A stretch of 64,000 bases of DNA from Daphnia pulex (taxonomy: Eukaryota > Arthropoda > Branchiopoda > Diplostraca > Daphniidae). The stretch covers positions 3,162,001 to 3,226,000 of the forward strand of contig NC_060026.1 in NCBI RefSeq assembly GCF_021134715.1, in the 5' to 3' direction. Of this stretch, positions 37,500 through 47,913 are shown piece after piece (positions within the stretch are counted from its first letter, which is position 1; each line of letters starts with the position of its first letter). The position numbers were made by a program, and so were the translations under genes. The notes under the pieces were generated by a model that was not told the DNA's origin, ran no database searches, and saw nothing but the letters and a program-made list of their open reading frames with translations.

Positions 37500-37670
37500 C
37501 CACAGGTTCAGCAATCCTTACAGAGCCGCTGCTGATTTTCGCGTCGATCATCCACGAAACTTGAACTCCGCCCCTTCTCGTCACCATGACAAGGATCACT
37601 CCTCCCATCTTCTTGGTGAGTTGGCTCTTTCCGAAGCCATCAACGTGAATACTCCCGGAATTCCTAATTA
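37500..37670 (-). pseudogene. SCP2 domain fragment (decayed)
   Basis: The minus-strand reading IHVDGFGKSQLTKKMGGVIL, VMVTRRGGVQVSWMIDAK then SSGSVRIAEP matches the middle exon of the intact SCP2 gene at 46738-47373 (VRVEGF..., ELTKKVGGVLL, VEVSWIIDAK, NGSVRIAEP). About 20 residues are missing after VDGF, and no matching first or last exon was found nearby. It is a truncated relic lying upstream of the intact NACHT gene. Confidence 0.75.
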
Positions 37671-39242
37671 ATAAAAAAATTGGTTGAAAAATTAGTTGAT
37701 AATTTCCAAAAGCGCTGAAACATAAAACAACCAACGAATTTGCTTCTATACTAAGCTTAGTCAAACACATTTATGTTTTTCATGAACCTTATCTATAATT
37801 AGTCAGTATAACAAAAATTCTAGAATAATAAGAAACAGGATCAAACAGAGACTCAGAAGTGGTAAGGGAAGAAAAAATAAGGAGGAAGTGATTCACTGAG
37901 CCGAACACAACCCGATATTTTTAAAAATAACAACTGGGTAAGTTGTAAATAAATAAAAAAAAAGTTGAGTTCTGTAGAAAAAATATTCGTTATGGCGTTA
38001 CATTTGGTTGTAAAATGTCGGCTGTGGGTTGTTGATAGTGAGTCGTGCGGTTAAATTTGTTTTTGCCAGCTTGATCAGACTTCGATAATATATAAAAACA
38101 CACATCCGATTCCTTAAGCGTTTTTTTTTTTAAATTGTTTGTTTTTGTAAGAGATTCTTTTGAAGGAAACTGTGCCTCCGGCCATTCCCTTTTCTTGTTC
38201 CCGATAGTTAAGCCTTCAAATTTAAAATAATATTACAGAGACGACAATTTCTTTAAAGTCTAAAAGAGAAAAATAAACACTACAAGAGATAGAGAGGAGG
38301 ACCTTTTATTAGGTATCAATATATGCAAATTTAAAAGGGGACGAAAAAGAGAAGTAAAAAAAAAAGTAATAAAATAACAAGTCCCGGAGAGGAAGAGATA
38401 AATCTACAGACGAGTTTCTGTCGCGTGTGTTTACAACGCAACAATGTCCTTGAATGGAAGCTGACTAGACGTTTTTTGAAACCCCATATGCTAACCCAAC
38501 TCTTTTACTACTTCATCAGTCGAGTCTACTTCTGAACTCTTGTCAGTTGCAGTTGCATTTAGATGGATGGGTGAGTCAGTGTTTAATGCAGCGGGAAAAA
38601 TAAATCTTACTTCTACTAAAACGATTGAATTGGTCTTATGGTAAGTGATTCACAATTTCTTTACCGTAAAAGTGTGTAAATTTAGCGCGATTAAAAACTG
38701 AAATCACTCAATAAGGAATAAGCGTACGCAAATATCCTGTCAGCATCAAAATCCCTCACATGTTTAATTGTCTACAACTAATGGCAAGTTATTTTTTTAA
38801 TTTTAAATCAGAAAGTAAAAATTGAAAAATGGCTGAAAGGCACAACGACAAACTCACAAGTTGTCGCTTCATCCGAGAAATTGAGCATTTATTTTCTAGC
38901 ATAGAGCCCTAAACTTTGATGACAGGAAAATTCAAGAATTTTCTTTCATTTCTAAATAAAATATTGAAAAAGGGAGACGAAGCCTGTGCTAACTCCTAGA
39001 CTGTTCAAATATCAAACGCCAACTCTGACATTTTCGAGTCGTGTGCATTAGATGACACAGCGTAAGTTGATACCGCCACAACTATAGTACACAATGTAAC
39101 GACGATTTCAAAATAAAAATGACCAATTTCGAATTTTTTTTTCCAAAAAGTATGTGTTGAAACATTCTAAATTTTTTTTTCTCATTTTGTCAAGCAGAAG
39201 TTGTACAAGTATCGTATTCCAGCTTTTTAATGAACTTTGGAC
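37671..39242. other. Upstream region of the NACHT gene, nothing recognised
   Basis: AT-rich, with A/T homopolymer runs. No coding sequence is recognised. It presumably holds the promoter of the NACHT gene, but no clear TATA box or initiator can be assigned. Confidence 0.45.
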
Positions 39243-42200
39243 ATGCCACCTAAAAGGAAAAACCCAGACGGGACGGGACATGGTGCGTCTGCCGATCCTG
39301 TGGATGAAACCCAATCGATCGACGAGAATTCACCGACAAAATCGACGGGGACTGGGACTGGGTTAAAAAATTCCCTCCACGGTAATGTGTTCCAATTGAA
39401 ACTTTTGGTGCTCTTCTTGATTCGGGGGATCAAAGCCAAATACCAGTTCAAGTTGGGGACGGAAATACCCGGAATGGGCGGGAAATTTGACGACTTGATT
39501 TTCAAGTACGAAGTGCCAGCTGATGAAGATTCGATGACGCAAGAAGTTCAAAGCGAACGCTATCGTTACCTACAAGCAAAACACAAACAGAACGAAGAAA
39601 AGGGAAAAATCACGGCAGCTAATCTTCTGAACGACAACGACGGGGATTTCAGCCTACCCAAATATTTCCGTTCCTATTGTGGTGAAGTCATTAATGGAAT
39701 TAACAGATGTCTGCCTAACAACGTCCGGGACTGCATCATTTGCACTAATATTGGATTCGACGATGAATTGAAGCTTAAAGAGGCTGGCATCGAGCTGCTA
39801 TCGTTCAGAGACGACGAGGATGAAATTTTAAACTTCGACAACAAAGTGTCCGACGCAAAATCGCCGATTCGTTACAAGTTAAAGAAAACGGAAAATCTGC
39901 TACGGAAAATGTTAGAATGGACCGACATCCATCTCTTGGCCAAGACGTTGTTAGAGTACGTAACAGATAATAAAAAATTAGCCATAACCTCTCCCATATT
40001 CAAAAATTACCACGTTGCTTTGGTCGAAGAGAGAGTTATAAATAAAAAAGATGGGAAACTTTGTTCAACATTTTTGGAAGGAAACAGTCACTTCCGTGAA
40101 ATACTTTCAGAGATAACATTCGTTAACTGCTTGAAGAATCAAAATTTCAATGTTGATGACAAGAAAAAGATTCGAGTTGACGGCACAAAGAAATTACTAA
40201 AAGAATTCGAAGAAAAATCGTTAGAAAATCTTTTTCCAAAGTATGACAAAAATAAGACAGAGTCAATGAAAATGGATTTTCGCGTTTTCGAGGATTTCTT
40301 TGACGATTTAGTGTCAGAAAACATCATTGACGCAGTTGGAGGGGAAAAAAATGAGAGATCCTTTAACGCAAACTTTATCGAAGGAAAAGATTTATCTGAA
40401 AAAGTATCGGATTTTCGAGGGAGACTGCGCAATGCCGTTTTCATTCATTTCTGGAAACATTTGACTTTTACACTCAGCAAGGAGTTCGGCAGCAGAAAAA
40501 AAAACAGTACAGGCACACCGAATGAGAATAAATCGCTCAATGACTTGGTTGGAGAGAAGGAAATTGGCGATTTCTTGGACAAACTCGTCTTTGCCGTTCA
40601 CACACCCAACGAAGTGCAACTCGATGAAATACTGAAAACGGAGGTGAGCGATCGCTACAAGTTGAACGAAAGTGACTTTCAGTCGGATTTTATTTTGAGA
40701 AACATGTTGGACTGGTTCAAAAAGAAAGAATCGACTTTTATGACATCGGCAGAAGGGATTGATATCTTGGAAAACGCAAAGAAGAAAATGAAGTCGTTGC
40801 GCTTGACGGCAGTGTCGATTGACTATCAGAGGAAGCTGAAGGAAGTGTATGGATTTAATGAAGAATCAATTCAAGAAATGGCGGAAAAGCTGAAGCAGCT
40901 GCTAATTTCTGAGAATAGCGTCAAACGAATTATTTCTGAATTGCCAAAGCGAACGGCCGTTAAAGTTATAGCAGCACTAAAAGAACTGAGGCAAAGTATT
41001 TCAAAGGAGACTACCAGAGATGTGACAGCACCGGAAGAGACTTATTTTAAAAGAAAAGACAGTTACTTGATGGCGCCATTAATTGAGTTAAAAAACAACC
41101 ATGAGAAATATGAAAATGCATTGAAATCCGGCATCTCGCATCATCTTTTGCTTGTAATTTGTGAAGACGGTATTTCGACAGAAGGTGAAAAGTACTACGA
41201 AGAACTTGTCAATGAAACAAGTAGTCCTAAAAAGGTGATTGTCATCAGTAGTGAGGGTGTTGGAATAAAAGATGATTTGAAATTTACTGATTTTAGCATC
41301 GAGTTTAAAAAAGCTTTACTCTCCAAAAAAGTTTCATTTCAAGGGGCGACACTTGCAGTGGCTGATCTGATCAAAAGGCATAAAGACCAAACTCTAGACG
41401 AATTAATTCAAAGTGGTGAACCAGAAGAGATTTTCGATTTGGATTCCATTGAGGAGCTGATAAAACAAGAAAAATCTCAAATTCAAATTCCTTCCTTAAG
41501 CTCATCCCGGTTCGAAAAATCCCTTTACATAAAAAGGCAATTGTCATCCGCATTCCCACTCGACAATGAATTTTGGGAAGAAGTTGCAAAGCAGCTAGAG
41601 CTAGACATGGAGACGAGCGACGGATATTCTCTAGAAAAACTTCAGGGTGAATGCAGAGTAAACATACAAGGAGAAATCAAGTGGAATGACCCGATCGTTA
41701 ATGACGAATTGAAGACAAAAATTTGGGAAAAAATTAATTCTGTTTTAGAGAAAAGAAAATCGTTGACGGTTTTACCGTCAAAGACTCTAACAGAGGATGA
41801 CTTGTCGATCGTCGATCGTCGTGAAAAAGTCAAAAATCCCGGGGTAGTAATCATTGCCGGTGCTGCTGGATCGGGCAAGTCCAGCATTTTGTCGCATTAC
41901 TACGAAGAAATAAAAGAAAAGGACCCAAAACATTGGGTGATTATTATCAATTTCACGGACCATTCGAAAGAATTGTTCAAGTTGAACTCGTATGAAGTGA
42001 ATCTATCCACCACTATTGAAAGCCTTTTAAACTTATCCGTCGTCGTCGGCAACAGTCGGTTTGGTCGTTCAATGTTGAGACGTCGTCTAAATTTGGGTGA
42101 AAGGATTACAATTTTGTTTGACGGATTTGACGAAATCGTCAAAAGTCAGTACCAAGAAACTGCCATTCGGGTCATTAGTGTTCTTAGGGAAAACAAATCG

Positions 42201-45200
42201 GCTGGATTGTACGTGACCACTCGCTCTCATACGACAAGTAATCTACAATTCCGGTTGTCTCAATTGAACTATGATCTCGAAAACTTTAGCAAAGAAGACC
42301 AAATAAATTATTTAACCTCCTTATGGAGACGAAATTTTAATGAAGACGCCCAAGACAATCTTTATCATTTCGCTGAATTGTTGGTCGATCGAATATCAAA
42401 AACTTTAAAGGACGGCGATCGAGCTTTCATCGGAATCCCGTTGCAGTGCAGAATCCTTGCCGAGTGTTTCGAGACCGACGTTCAAAAATCTGCTCAAAAC
42501 CAATCGGAGCTCAATTCACTTGTCGAATCCATCGATCGGATGAATTTGGATGTGGCTAATCTTTATCGTTTACTTTTAACAAAGAAGCGCAAAATTTACG
42601 AAGAAGAGAAAAAGGCTCTGTCGCAAAGCAGCGACCTCGCTGATTACCACGCTAATTCCGATATTGACAATTTAGAATTGTTCCTCCCAAAACTGGCCAT
42701 CAAGACAATTGTTTCAACCAAGGAAGAAGTTCACGTTTTGTTGGGAACACAAGAAAATTCAATGAAGTCGAAATATGAACAGGATAAGAAAATTACAAAA
42801 CGAATGGATCACTCCGCTCGATTTGGTTTGCTGGATGAAAACGCGGAGGGCAAGGTCCGCTTCTTGCACCGAACATACGCTGAGTACATGATGGCCGAAT
42901 ATCTTTACACTGGATTCCTTCTCGACGACAAAAAGCGAAACCACCTGCTGGACTATGATTCCGCACGAAAGTTAATTATCGACAAAATTTTGGTTAAGGA
43001 ACAATACGATGGCGTGCAAGTGTTTTTCGATGCCATGTTGAAAAAAATTGTTAGTGACAATAAAGAATGGGAAAATATAGTCGTTAATAATTTACCAGAA
43101 AGATTCTACAGATTAGCTGAAGATTTGTATCGCCAATCTCTCCGGCAAAACCAAAAACCATTCATAAGTAACCCTTCAAATGCGCTACGAATTTCTGTAG
43201 TAAATAGAAAGGAACAAATATTTAATTTCTTGTGTGACTGTCTCGACGCAACTTTTGATAAATCAACCGTTACAATGGCTGTGACCATCTCATTTTTATT
43301 AAAGTGCGGGTTTGATTCCATGATTACTTTGAAACATTTTTGTCATCAACACATTAAAATATTTCGAAGAGTTATTGGCTATTATGGTGACGTGCTGCAG
43401 AGCGATGATAACATCAAACAAACAGATAAAATTATTTGTAGGCTTATAAATGGATTGCCACTGTCTGGGTTCGATGAGCATTCTGACTGGAATGGATCAG
43501 AACAAAGACAATTAGTAGATGAATTGCTGGATTTCATGCTGGCGAATAAAAAAGCTATCGACCTCATTTTCTGTTCAGATAGAGATGAGCATTACATAAA
43601 GCCCATGTTTGCAATGTTTATCTTCAACGAAAACTACGACAGTCATCTACACAAGTTTTTGAAGATTTTGTCCGATTCAAAATTTTATTCTAACGAAAAT
43701 AATTTCTCGAATTTACTCAAGAATGTACTTCAGTCTGTTAAACGAAAACACAGGCCTAAGGATCGCATTGGAAAGACAATAACTATTTTACAAACACTTG
43801 GACGTCAAGATGTATTGATTAAAATGCATGGCCTATTCCTCACAATTGAACCTGATGCTTTTAAAGGTATCTACTCCCCCGCAAATTATTACGACATTCC
43901 ACACCTAAAAACGAATCTTTCTTGTGTGCTGAAATCGGATTCTTATCGCATGACCCATATTCATCAAGCAGCTTTTCACGGAGACACAGTAGCAATAGAG
44001 AAAATACTAACAATAGTCAAGGAAATGTTGACTGATCCAGAACTGAGAGACAAAGCCGAGCAAGTGGTTAAAATTGTTTCACGTGACGTTTTTGGCTTCA
44101 CGCCGTTCTATCTAGCAGCCGTCTGCGGTCACGAAAACCTTTATCGCAACATGCTGGCGTTTCTAAAGGATGTCCATCCCGGGACACCACAACAAATATC
44201 TGACAACTTTCAAACATATTTGACTGCCACCGACGGATTCGTTTTCCATGCTTTGTCTGACGCCATGGAATCAGAAAACTTAAATATGTTCCAAACGATT
44301 CTAAATGCTGTAAAAACAGTTTTGGGGCAAAAATGTTTGCTGCACTTGCTCAAGTCAAAAACCCGAGAAAACAAAGGTAAAATAAGATATGATCATTACC
44401 CAGCCTATTGCTGGCCTACCTCCATATTCGGTGTCGCCAGCTGTTACGCCGAATTGTTCCACAGTCTAGCCAAAATTGTCGTTCAGAATGGTAGTAATGA
44501 GAACTATCAAGATTTGGATGATTTGGTCTTCTATTTTCTCAAAACAGAAAGTTACTACCGATTCACACTTAAACACATCAACGCCGAAATCCTCCAAGGA
44601 ATGTTATCGCTAAAGGGTTCCAATGACTGGACAAAACGCCTTCTAGAAATGGAAGAATTTCTCGTTGACGGATTTGACTTATTGTCAAAGCGACTGTTAA
44701 AGAATTTCAGAGATGATCAACTAGAACAATTCATTGAGATGATAATTTCCAATGAAACAACAACAGATAAAAGTTACTGGAGCAAAGTAACGGAATCAGT
44801 TATTCAAAAAACAGGAATCCAGGTGGATGACATTTCCTTATTTTTAAAATGCGTGTCGGAGAAACTCGGCGAAAGTTTTGTAGTGAAACTTGTAACTCAC
44901 GATGATAAGGACGTTACAATGCGCTCAGATGAGCTCGCCGATTGCATGTTTGCCCATTTGTCAATGGAAAGACAAGAAGAAGTGAAACAGTATTGGAAGC
45001 AGATCGCTGCCCCAATAATCAACGAAATCTTTTTTGAAACGACGTCAAAGAACTATTGGCTCAACAACGAACGTACATTTAGGAATGCAGATGTTAAGTT
45101 TTACTTGAAATATGGCAGCGATGCTCAACTCTCGGATTTCGTCAGAGTCGTCACCTCCTTACATAATGTGGAAGCAAATAAGCCGTGCAGTGTGTGGGGA

Positions 45201-45935
45201 TATGTGTTTCAAAACGATAGGGGGATGAAAGAAATGACGCGCAAAATCTTGAAACACGTAGGAGAGAAAGTGGAGATTTTTTGTCGAAATGCTACAAAAA
45301 CACTTTTGCTTCATCAAATCGACGAAGAACCCCTCATACTTGAAATAGCAGCATCATGGAAACATAATGTTGATTCGGTGTTACCAGCAATGTTGAGCCA
45401 TTTACCAAACGAGATACAAGACGAAATGCAACAGTATCTGAGGGAAAATGTGCCTAAATTAGTCGACAAGGCATTTTCTAACCCAACGTTATTGATGCCA
45501 TCCGGTCAATCATACAGACGTTTGAATACTTTAAATTTTCTCCTCAACTTTTGCAATGAAAATCAACTTCAACTCTTTTACGAGAAAATCACCTTTCTGA
45601 TGGACGCATCGCACACCATGAAAAAGATAAGCATCTGGGGTGATTTATTTCGTTGTGATTGTGAGCAAGATGACGTAACAATGATGGACAAATTCTTGGG
45701 ATGCGTCTCTAAGAAATTAGGCTCAAAAACGGTCAAAAAGTTGATCCTTCACGCTGATGAAGGCAAAGATGTCGTCATATTGCTCATAGCATCGCGTGGA
45801 GAAGACCAAATGGCGGACACAATGCTCAACTATTTGGATGATGTCGAAGATCGAAAAAAGGTCCAACGTAAAGTGGATAAACATCTGCGCAAAAAGTTTA
45901 AAGCCCCAGCAAGGAAAGATGCTTTTCGCTGTTGA
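39243..45935 (+). CDS. NLR-like NACHT NTPase with nuclease-like N-terminus
   Basis: A single uninterrupted frame of 2,230 residues; the ATG at 39243 is the first in frame. In order: a polar leader (1-45); a PD-(D/E)XK-like domain (about 48-150: VFQLKLLVLFLIRGIKAKY, E74, KFDD at 81-84, QAKHK at 111-115), with Q-x-K in place of E-x-K as in Mrr/Cap4-type nucleases; a long charged helical region; and a NACHT/STAND ATPase with P-loop GAAGSGKS (873-880), Walker B FDGFDE (959-964) and TTRSH. The NLR hallmark FLHRTYAEYMMAEYL is at 1207-1221. An ankyrin-like pair (about 1570-1645: MTHIHQAAFHGD, FGFTPFYLAAVCGHE) and a long helical repeat tail follow. The family is known to form oligomers after ligand sensing. 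The nuclease role is inferred from motif spacing only. A decayed partial copy follows at 47914-50676. Confidence 0.85.
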   Translation: MPPKRKNPDGTGHGASADPVDETQSIDENSPTKSTGTGTGLKNSLHGNVFQLKLLVLFLIRGIKAKYQFKLGTEIPGMGGKFDDLIFKYEVPADEDSMTQEVQSERYRYLQAKHKQNEEKGKITAANLLNDNDGDFSLPKYFRSYCGEVINGINRCLPNNVRDCIICTNIGFDDELKLKEAGIELLSFRDDEDEILNFDNKVSDAKSPIRYKLKKTENLLRKMLEWTDIHLLAKTLLEYVTDNKKLAITSPIFKNYHVALVEERVINKKDGKLCSTFLEGNSHFREILSEITFVNCLKNQNFNVDDKKKIRVDGTKKLLKEFEEKSLENLFPKYDKNKTESMKMDFRVFEDFFDDLVSENIIDAVGGEKNERSFNANFIEGKDLSEKVSDFRGRLRNAVFIHFWKHLTFTLSKEFGSRKKNSTGTPNENKSLNDLVGEKEIGDFLDKLVFAVHTPNEVQLDEILKTEVSDRYKLNESDFQSDFILRNMLDWFKKKESTFMTSAEGIDILENAKKKMKSLRLTAVSIDYQRKLKEVYGFNEESIQEMAEKLKQLLISENSVKRIISELPKRTAVKVIAALKELRQSISKETTRDVTAPEETYFKRKDSYLMAPLIELKNNHEKYENALKSGISHHLLLVICEDGISTEGEKYYEELVNETSSPKKVIVISSEGVGIKDDLKFTDFSIEFKKALLSKKVSFQGATLAVADLIKRHKDQTLDELIQSGEPEEIFDLDSIEELIKQEKSQIQIPSLSSSRFEKSLYIKRQLSSAFPLDNEFWEEVAKQLELDMETSDGYSLEKLQGECRVNIQGEIKWNDPIVNDELKTKIWEKINSVLEKRKSLTVLPSKTLTEDDLSIVDRREKVKNPGVVIIAGAAGSGKSSILSHYYEEIKEKDPKHWVIIINFTDHSKELFKLNSYEVNLSTTIESLLNLSVVVGNSRFGRSMLRRRLNLGERITILFDGFDEIVKSQYQETAIRVISVLRENKSAGLYVTTRSHTTSNLQFRLSQLNYDLENFSKEDQINYLTSLWRRNFNEDAQDNLYHFAELLVDRISKTLKDGDRAFIGIPLQCRILAECFETDVQKSAQNQSELNSLVESIDRMNLDVANLYRLLLTKKRKIYEEEKKALSQSSDLADYHANSDIDNLELFLPKLAIKTIVSTKEEVHVLLGTQENSMKSKYEQDKKITKRMDHSARFGLLDENAEGKVRFLHRTYAEYMMAEYLYTGFLLDDKKRNHLLDYDSARKLIIDKILVKEQYDGVQVFFDAMLKKIVSDNKEWENIVVNNLPERFYRLAEDLYRQSLRQNQKPFISNPSNALRISVVNRKEQIFNFLCDCLDATFDKSTVTMAVTISFLLKCGFDSMITLKHFCHQHIKIFRRVIGYYGDVLQSDDNIKQTDKIICRLINGLPLSGFDEHSDWNGSEQRQLVDELLDFMLANKKAIDLIFCSDRDEHYIKPMFAMFIFNENYDSHLHKFLKILSDSKFYSNENNFSNLLKNVLQSVKRKHRPKDRIGKTITILQTLGRQDVLIKMHGLFLTIEPDAFKGIYSPANYYDIPHLKTNLSCVLKSDSYRMTHIHQAAFHGDTVAIEKILTIVKEMLTDPELRDKAEQVVKIVSRDVFGFTPFYLAAVCGHENLYRNMLAFLKDVHPGTPQQISDNFQTYLTATDGFVFHALSDAMESENLNMFQTILNAVKTVLGQKCLLHLLKSKTRENKGKIRYDHYPAYCWPTSIFGVASCYAELFHSLAKIVVQNGSNENYQDLDDLVFYFLKTESYYRFTLKHINAEILQGMLSLKGSNDWTKRLLEMEEFLVDGFDLLSKRLLKNFRDDQLEQFIEMIISNETTTDKSYWSKVTESVIQKTGIQVDDISLFLKCVSEKLGESFVVKLVTHDDKDVTMRSDELADCMFAHLSMERQEEVKQYWKQIAAPIINEIFFETTSKNYWLNNERTFRNADVKFYLKYGSDAQLSDFVRVVTSLHNVEANKPCSVWGYVFQNDRGMKEMTRKILKHVGEKVEIFCRNATKTLLLHQIDEEPLILEIAASWKHNVDSVLPAMLSHLPNEIQDEMQQYLRENVPKLVDKAFSNPTLLMPSGQSYRRLNTLNFLLNFCNENQLQLFYEKITFLMDASHTMKKISIWGDLFRCDCEQDDVTMMDKFLGCVSKKLGSKTVKKLILHADEGKDVVILLIASRGEDQMADTMLNYLDDVEDRKKVQRKVDKHLRKKFKAPARKDAFRC

Positions 45936-46737
45936 AAAGGCTAAGCGAGAACAATACAGAAATGTTCCTTTGATGGTAAACATTTGGGTTCTTTTACCAA
46001 TTCAGCTTACATACTGATAAGCCAATAATGTTATTTGTATGCTTTAGCAGTTCTCTCTCTTGTTCTCACAAATAAAATTCCTGTAACAGATTAACAAATT
46101 TTGCTCATCTTTATTTAAAATTTAACAGTGAAAGTATGACGTAACAAAATACAGGATCGTAAAATGTAGCATCCCGTAAAATGTGACGTACTTTTGCAAC
46201 AGTTTAAAAATAAAAATGTTTACGTAAAGAGTTAAAAATAAAAAAAAATAATACCAGGAGAAATACCCTTTCCTCCTTTCTGGACCACAATATTTAACTG
46301 ACATTTACTGACATTTAGATGTGGTCATGTGGAAATTTTTTAAAACAATATACAGAAATGAAAAACGTGAAAAGGATAAAAGTGTTGTAAATAAAGCTAA
46401 AGACAATGTCCTAACATTAATTCTTTTTCGGATTAAATTTAGTCAAGACGAATATAAGGAACTTAAATGTTGCTAGCAAGTAAGAGCATTGTCAAACCTT
46501 GACTCAAATTTCAAAGATAAAATGGGAAATAAATTTGTGGAAAAGTCGCTGAATGCAAGTGAGAAAACAGTTATTTCAAAAAAACCTCAAAGTAAATGTA
46601 TCTAGTAATAGTCGACACAATAAAAGAAAAATTTCGGAAAAATATCTATTGATTAGCCCTGCATTGAAACTTGAAGTCTGAAAAAGAACATTCCAATTGG
46701 TTGTGCTAAGATTCTAATAGGCTTTTTTAAAAAAATC
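45936..46737. other. 3' region of the NACHT gene, no gene
   Basis: AT-rich, with AATAAA at about 46070-46075 as a possible poly(A) signal for the NACHT gene. Nothing else is recognised. Confidence 0.5.
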
Positions 46738-47373
46738 CTACAACTTGGCTTGCAATGGTAGTGGAGGATTATTGGCCAGGCTCTGCAGTTTCATAGCAAG
46801 GCCCATGTCTCCTTGCACTTTAATGCGTCTTGTTAGCAAAGCTCTAGCTGCAGTCAAAGTTCCATTAAATAGCTTCATTAAATCATCGTCCGATATGCTG
46901 ATTGTCGTATCTCCTTTGGCCTCTGCAACAACAAAGAAACGACGCCATCGACATTCGCGGTCCTATTCAATTGATGTTTTTAATAAATAAAAAAAAAAAA
47001 CGAAACAATAATATCACCGGGTTCAGCAATCCTAACGGAGCCATTGTTATTTTTCGCATCAATTATCCACGACACTTCAACTTTCTTCTTTCCCGTCACT
47101 TTGACAAGGAGGACTCCTCCCACCTTCTTGGTAAGTTCGGCTCCGTTTTCGGCCAAAGTTTGCTGCACTAGCTCAAACACATCCGACGAGTTGAAGCCCT
47201 CAACGCGAACACTCTCCAAAACCTGAATCAATGCCCACGTTGAAATCAAACAGTCAAACAATTTCAAACGATACGTGGCATTAAGCGAATGGATATAATT
47301 GTTGCTCAGGTAGTGCGGAACAGAGTCAATTATTGGCGTGAAAATGTTAACAACTAACCTGTTCTATGGCCAT
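46738..47373 (-). CDS. Small SCP2 sterol-carrier protein with peroxisomal signal
   Basis: Three exons on the minus strand: 47359-47373 (MAIEQ), 47018-47222, 46738-46922. They total 405 nt, or 134 residues. The SCP2 fold is clear: VFELVQQTLAENGAELTKKV, VEVSWIIDAKNNNGSVRIAE, then DTTISISDDDLMKLFNGTL and AFxx-like ALLTRRIKVQGDMGLAMKL. SCP2 domains bind lipids such as sterols and acyl-CoAs. The last three residues, AKL, are a peroxisomal targeting signal (PTS1), the same end as the SCP2 domain of human HSD17B4. It is a stand-alone domain without thiolase or dehydrogenase parts. It is transcribed away from the NACHT relic at 47914. A truncated copy lies at 37500-37670. Confidence 0.85.
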
Positions 47374-47913
47374 TTTGTACGATACAACGGTATTGAGTGC
47401 AAGCTAGCAATGAGACGTCTAACCGGATTGCAACGAAACTGCCGAGTCAAAAGCTGTTCGGACAAACGCCTTTACACGATGGTACAAGAAATTACATCTT
47501 GCAACCGTCAGCAATCGAATGTTGAATATATACGTCAGCAAGATAAAAAGGCGACACGCAGCTTTACTTGTTTATTGGCGATAAGATTATCAGCCAACTT
47601 TTATAGTGCGAGTCAACTTTTTGTTTCTACTTAAAGAAACCTTATTTGAAAAAGAAACAAACCCTGAAACTAAAAAAAAAGTTGAGAAAATAAAAGGAGG
47701 AAAAAAATATGACGTGATGAAACACTGGGATTCGTCATAAAATTTGGCAAACAAAAAAGTAACGGACTGCATTTCAACACACTGATTGCGACAAAAGCTC
47801 AAGTCTAAAAACCAAACTACACTGAGAGAAAGGAGAGGAGACATTTTTGAATGAAATCGTTATCAGCAAATTGGGCAATAACGTGAAGTAAAAAAACGCA
47901 GAGATTAATCAAA
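47374..47913. other. Spacer between SCP2 and NACHT relic
   Basis: AT-rich with poly-A runs. No gene or repeat is recognised. Confidence 0.45.

Noticed and set aside
38110-38140. Poly-T/poly-A tracts near 38.1 and 39.1 kb as retrocopy tails of the NACHT gene
   Set aside because: They lie upstream, not at the 3' end of the gene, and such tracts are common throughout the spacers.
46902-47171. Plus-strand frame over the SCP2 gene
   Set aside because: The SCP2 reading on the minus strand has a complete fold, matched splice sites and a length divisible by three.
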